Shown here piece after piece: positions 59,641 to 64,000 of a DNA stretch of 64,000 bases. Both the position numbers and the translations under genes were made by a program. The DNA is from Crocodylus rhombifer (Eukaryota > Chordata > Crocodylia > Crocodylidae). The stretch lies in assembly GCA_038503035.1 (NCBI GenBank), contig JAVSML010025536.1, positions 410,955 to 474,954 on the forward strand, given 5' to 3'. Positions within the stretch are counted from its first letter, which is position 1, and each line of letters begins with the position of its first letter. The notes under the pieces are model-generated. The model saw nothing but the letters and a program-made list of their open reading frames with translations. It was not told the DNA's origin and made no database searches.

Positions 59641-62599
59641 TTCTCAAATGATAGAGGGAAATACAATGGGATGGAAATGTTCTTATGCAATGCAACTGGA
59701 AAGCCGTTCTTTTATTTGTCTGAGACAAATGAATATTATTGTCCTGGTTTCTCCTGTAATGTAAGAGGAAGCCTGTGACTCATACCTTTGATAGGCTAAA
59801 GCAGTAAGTCTAGATAAGGTTCAATGTGCATTTCTATATGTATCCATAGATGTTACTATCCCAATCCTTTTAACTAGTCTGTCAAGTACAAGCGAGTGGG
59901 ATACAGCTTCAACAAGGCTTTTTTAAAATCTTAAATAGAAAAGCAAATCTGTGCCCAGGTTATATTTTATGAATTTAGGACTATATGTAAAAAGGCTGTG
60001 TGTGATTCAGACTTTGTGTGATTCCACAACTTCTGAAGCTTAGACAAAAGTTTTACTTACATGAGTAAAGCAATGGGAGGATCAGGCCAACTATTTGCAA
60101 GAAGTGTCAATGTAATAAAATTAGTGCTTTGGTAAAAGGCAGGTTAAAATGATAAATGTCAAATATTAGGAGTGCTTTAAAAAAAAAAAAAGACATCTGT
60201 CATGACACTTCACCTTCCACTCCTTGCTCTCCTCTACAGATGGCAATAAGGTGCATGGTAAAAGAAATTAAGATGATAGTGTGTTGACAGGAGCACAGAG
60301 ACTCCAGTTTTCATCCCTGCAGACAACAGAAATGACATCATGTCTCCTCAAACTGACACGTTAATAAATTTAGCAACACCTGAACTTTTCTGGGAAAGGG
60401 AACCTTTTATACCAGCAAGTTATTTGGTGTCAGTAATAATAGGATTCTGTATCATACGCCACTCCATATTTGATGGCAGAATTACCTTTTGGGCCCTAAC
60501 ATGTTGACAGGGGTTCATTTTGCTTCCTCTTTTAATGACATCTCCTTTGCAGGTGAACTGCAGATGTAATGACTTCCTCTTTTGCTTCTGAGTACTCCCG
60601 AAATGTCATTATGACCCAAGACGTCTCAATCTGGCTTAATGCAAACAGGAAGCAAAGGGTTTTTAAAGGTGAAACTGATCTTGCTAATGAAGAAGTATCA
60701 CTCTTCATCTGGACAGGGAGCACAAAGCTTGTTAGATCGAGTTAGGTGAATGTCACAGGTTATAGTTCAAGCATAACACAGAATTGTGACTAACGATTTT
60801 ATCTTCTATTTGTATAAAGCATCTAATTGAGAGACGTACAATCAAAACAAAGGGCAATAAGTTTAAATCTAAGGATTTTGGAAGACATTCTTTGTAGCTT
60901 TTACTGGAGGATTCAGTAAGTTTGAGGGCTATAATTATGAGAAGTTCAAATATGTCATCTGTTCCTTCTGCGCAGTTAAGGCAGGGTGGGGAACGTTAAT
61001 ACAAACTGCCTGTTTCTCAAGGCTAGGAAATTAATCCAAAACGATGGGATTTTTTTGTGTTTAGCTGCACCATTTGAGGTTGCAAAAATCTTTCACCCCT
61101 GTCACTCATTGTGCGGATGAAATTATCCACAGGCTTGAGAGAGAGAGACTTATGAAGCTAAAAAAATCTGAAATCTCTTCTTCCACACAACTGCAAAGCG
61201 GGCTGGTCTTCAGTTTTGATCTTTCACATCCTGGACAGTGGAAACACCGAGACGAGGTCAGAGCTCGTTGCATTTCAGGATGACAATAAGTTCCCGGAGC
61301 CACTAAAAGTCCATGGAATAACCATACAAAGAAAACACAAATACTGCAACCTTCAGATTTGCTTTGCAGCTGGAAGCACAGCTCTACCTGTAGACTGTGG
61401 TCATAGTCATTTGTTTGTGGGAGAGGGATGTCTTCATTTTAAGAGGCCTAATCTGGTGTGGTAAACATTAACTTGTGAAGGCATCGCCAACTGAAAAGAA
61501 ACGGCACTGATCAACAAAATGTAACTTGCCTCTTCGCAGATGTTTCCTACATGTTTAAATCATTCAGAAAAGCTTTGTTTACAATCCAGTTCCTGGTGAT
61601 ACTCTTCTATTTAAAGCAGCCCACTGTTTGCAGGATGGTAGGATGCTTTGGAGGCACACATTGTGTGAATGGGCTCACATGGAGCTAATGCAAAAACTGT
61701 TCAATGATTCACTAACAGAAAATAAAAAACAAAAGCCTACCGGATTCAAATGCCTGAATGAGTCACAGAACATTTTAAAAACACCACATGAATATTTGAA
61801 GTGCCAAAAAAGTGAGAGAAAAAAAAGAGAAAGATTTGCAATAAAGGCTCATATTTTCGAAAGGAACAATCACACACTTTAATGCACATATACATGACCA
61901 CTTGAAGCTCTGGGGTGCAATATCTGAAGAAATAATGATGTTCTGCCTTCTGCAAAAGTTTATTTAACTGTCTCGATTCAATCTTTTGAACGATCTTTCA
62001 TGGAAGAAGCAGAAATGCGATTTCACTATATACGACCTATACTTGCTTTTTTTTCCTGGAAGTCAGTAGTTTACTCTTGCTCTGTTTAAGACGCTTTGTA
62101 GAGTTCGTTAATAAAGAATAAAATATTGTATAACAGATGGATCTAAAAAGGGACGGATAATTAGAGAAACGATAGTTGTGGCTATATCGGCTCGTGAGCC
62201 CAAATTCTGTTTGGAAATCAAGGGGTTGCACTAAAAATGGATTGATCTGGCATCCAAACTCACCACCGCAGGTCTCAGCTATATGATGGCCCGTGGCACT
62301 CTGAGTTGGAGGAGACCACAAAACCATGGTGGAGGCTGTGGCAAATAGCTGATTCAAGATCTAGACTGGATTGTGGGCTCCCCAGATCAACCAGCTGGCT
62401 TCTTCATGCCACGTAAGACATGGATCATCAGTGCCTCACACAGCCTTGCAGTCCCCCACTACATAAATAGAAAATGAGCCACAGCCCAATGTGTGATTGA
62501 GGAACAGACGTCCAAACTCTGGAACATCTAGTGAATCACGGCTGCCCAGGAATCTTCTCCAAAGGAACATTTTATGTTAATAGAAGCTTTAGGGGAGAT
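59641..62599. other. unique DNA, no supported gene
   Basis: A-run near 60179. Two partly overlapping plus-strand frames at 61074-61464 and a minus-strand frame of 106 codons at 62037-62357 lack recognisable motifs. Confidence 0.4.
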
Positions 62600-62875
62600 G
62601 AAAAATGTTACTGTCAACCTTTATGTCACTTTTCAGCTTTTTGTGGAAAAAGAAGTGTGGTGGTACCAGATCTGACGGCCTAATTGTCGGCTTCAATCTG
62701 GCACATAGCCTGCGTTTCACAGGTAGAAGCAAATGGCTGATAAATTTAGCCTGGCTCTTGAAAGAGAAAGTAAAGTTTTTGCAAATAAGTTTGAAGAAAT
62801 TCTCAATTAAAACATTTATGAGTCATGACCTCTGTGTCATTTTAGCAAAAACAAGCAATTACATTTGGTTGTAGC
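62600..62875. promoter_or_regulatory. candidate conserved non-coding block
   Basis: It includes 'ggcctaattgtcggcttcaa', 'gcaaatggctgataaattta' and 'attaaaacatttatgagtca', giving TAATTG, TGATAAA and TGAGTCA (AP-1-like) cores, without repeat structure. Motif-based suspicion. Confidence 0.25.
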
Positions 62876-64000
62876 AGGTAGAATAATGACTTTTTCACCT
62901 GTCAACTGCCGGTTTAAAATTCCCACACATGTAGACCATTTCTGTTTCATCTTTTCTTTGAATTTCAGCTGCTTTGCTTTTCAATGCCTATGCTTTGCTG
63001 GTGTCTCCTTTGTGTCTGAAACTCTCACACTGAGTTCCGCCTCTTTGGTGCTGGGCTTTCTTTTCACAGTGACATTTCAACATAAACAGTCAATATTCAT
63101 TACCTCAAAGGAGACTTCCCTCCTATTGCTGACCAATTAAATACCAGCTGAGCTAGGCAGACAAAGGTAAAGAAGCTGTAACAGAAGGCTGTCTTGAAGT
63201 ATACTCTCCCTTCCCTTAAAGGGGAAAAAAATGTATTCAAAACAGAGAACTGAAGATATTGGGAAAATCCAAATCAGAGCAAAACAATTTCTTTAGATGT
63301 TATCTGCCTCCTCTCTGTCTAGCATGGTCCTTTCCTAGTTCTATTTAATGCATGAGCCAGAACATAAAGGATGCAAACACTAATAATGCAGAGTTAAAAA
63401 CCAGTCCTAGGTATGTAATCTCACTGATTGCAGTGAAGTTGCACGGCTGTAAACAAAAACTTGGGGCAACCTCTGGTGCCGATAAATCTGACTTTTGTTG
63501 TCAAGATAAATCCCATTCATATTTGTTTTGAATGTTTCTATATTACAAACGGAGCAGTCTGGTTAGCTCCATTTCTATTATGTGATGAGCCCAACCAATG
63601 CTGGAGAAGTCCAGGTCAATCTTGGGGGGAAGGCATATAGATTTACGGCTGATAGAAATAGCTAGCAGACAGATAGCCCTTGAAGTCCACAAATCTCTGT
63701 TTCTTCTACAGAAAAGCTAAAGCTTGGGCTCCAGAATTGCTTTCTACCCCAGAAATGTAAGACTGTAGTGGGGAGGGGCACCATCAAGTCCAGTCCCCTG
63801 TAGAGGCTTCATATTGAGATGAGATCTTTTTACCCAGGCCACAAGCACAATTACAAGCACCTGCGAATGGCTGGCACATATGTATGTCCAGACACGTATG
63901 TTCGCACATGCACAACTGAAGTCCAGATAGAAGTCTAGCTGAAGTTTGGGCAGCAGACGAAGTTCTAGGCCAGGTACAGCCATTACGCTGTTATTGATAT
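62876..64000. other. unique DNA, no gene seen
   Basis: 'caccatcaagtccagtcccc' at 63780 faintly resembles a CR1 tail but lacks the flanking CR1 text. Frames are under 95 codons. Confidence 0.45.

Noticed and set aside
63755..63800. Possible CR1 tail
   Set aside because: Only about 20 bases resemble CR1, and neither the terminal repeat nor the upstream text is present.
1..64000. tRNA genes, known microRNAs, CRISPR arrays or operons
   Set aside because: I scanned by eye for tRNA box A/B pairs with cloverleaf context, several familiar miRNA seeds and regularly spaced direct repeats. Only SINE-type tRNA relics were found, and the DNA is vertebrate in character.

Overview
This window looks like non-coding nuclear DNA from a vertebrate, either a gene desert or the inside of a very long intron. 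It is AT-rich, poor in CpG and long-range ORFs, and holds no protein-coding gene, rRNA or tRNA that I can support. The clearest taxonomic clue is the repeat content: at least seven fragments of CR1-type LINE (3' tails reading like 'ctatgaaatctatgaaatc', and ORF2 C-termini ending L-A-G-V/M-I-stop), many short hAT-like elements with CAGTGGTTTTCAA-type or CAGGGGTGG-type ends, MIR/CORE-SINE-like pieces, and several foldback elements. That mix fits a sauropsid. I favour a crocodilian or turtle over a bird because DNA-transposon relics are so abundant, but this is inference. A 10-base N run at 52961-52970 shows it is a draft assembly.

Layout. 1-8.1 kb: mostly unique AT-rich DNA, one tRNA-SINE-like piece at 2.6 kb and one weak coding-like relic at 2.85-3.23 kb. 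8.2-8.3 kb: a homeodomain-site-rich block that resembles a conserved enhancer. 9.8-11.5 kb: a MIR/L2-like piece, a CR1 with a second CR1 tail inserted in it, and an unexplained coding-like minus-strand relic. 13 kb: another TAATTA-rich block. 16-18.3 kb: two copies of one terminal-inverted-repeat element, the first interrupted by a CR1 tail. 18.3-19 kb: GC-richer, LTR-like DNA. 20.3-21.2 kb: the best preserved CR1 copy (minus strand). 22.3-23.2 kb: three DNA-transposon-like elements in a row. 28-34.2 kb: SINE, CR1 and hAT debris, including a hAT-type element with a perfect 8-bp target duplication. 36.7 kb: CR1 tail. 44-48.1 kb: two GC-rich LTR-like blocks and a composite foldback element with a 39-bp tandem repeat, where one unit carries filler sequence identical to a site 1 kb upstream. 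52.5-53.4 kb: a large inverted-repeat element with the assembly gap on its symmetry axis. 57.2 kb: CR1. 59.3 kb: hAT-like element with a CR1 tail inside.

Functionally the window is most likely regulatory landscape plus transposon debris. Nothing here forms an operon, a gene cluster or a new enzymatic system. The most interesting items are structural (templated insertion, nested insertions, a palindrome-associated gap) and a handful of candidate conserved non-coding elements that need an alignment to confirm.
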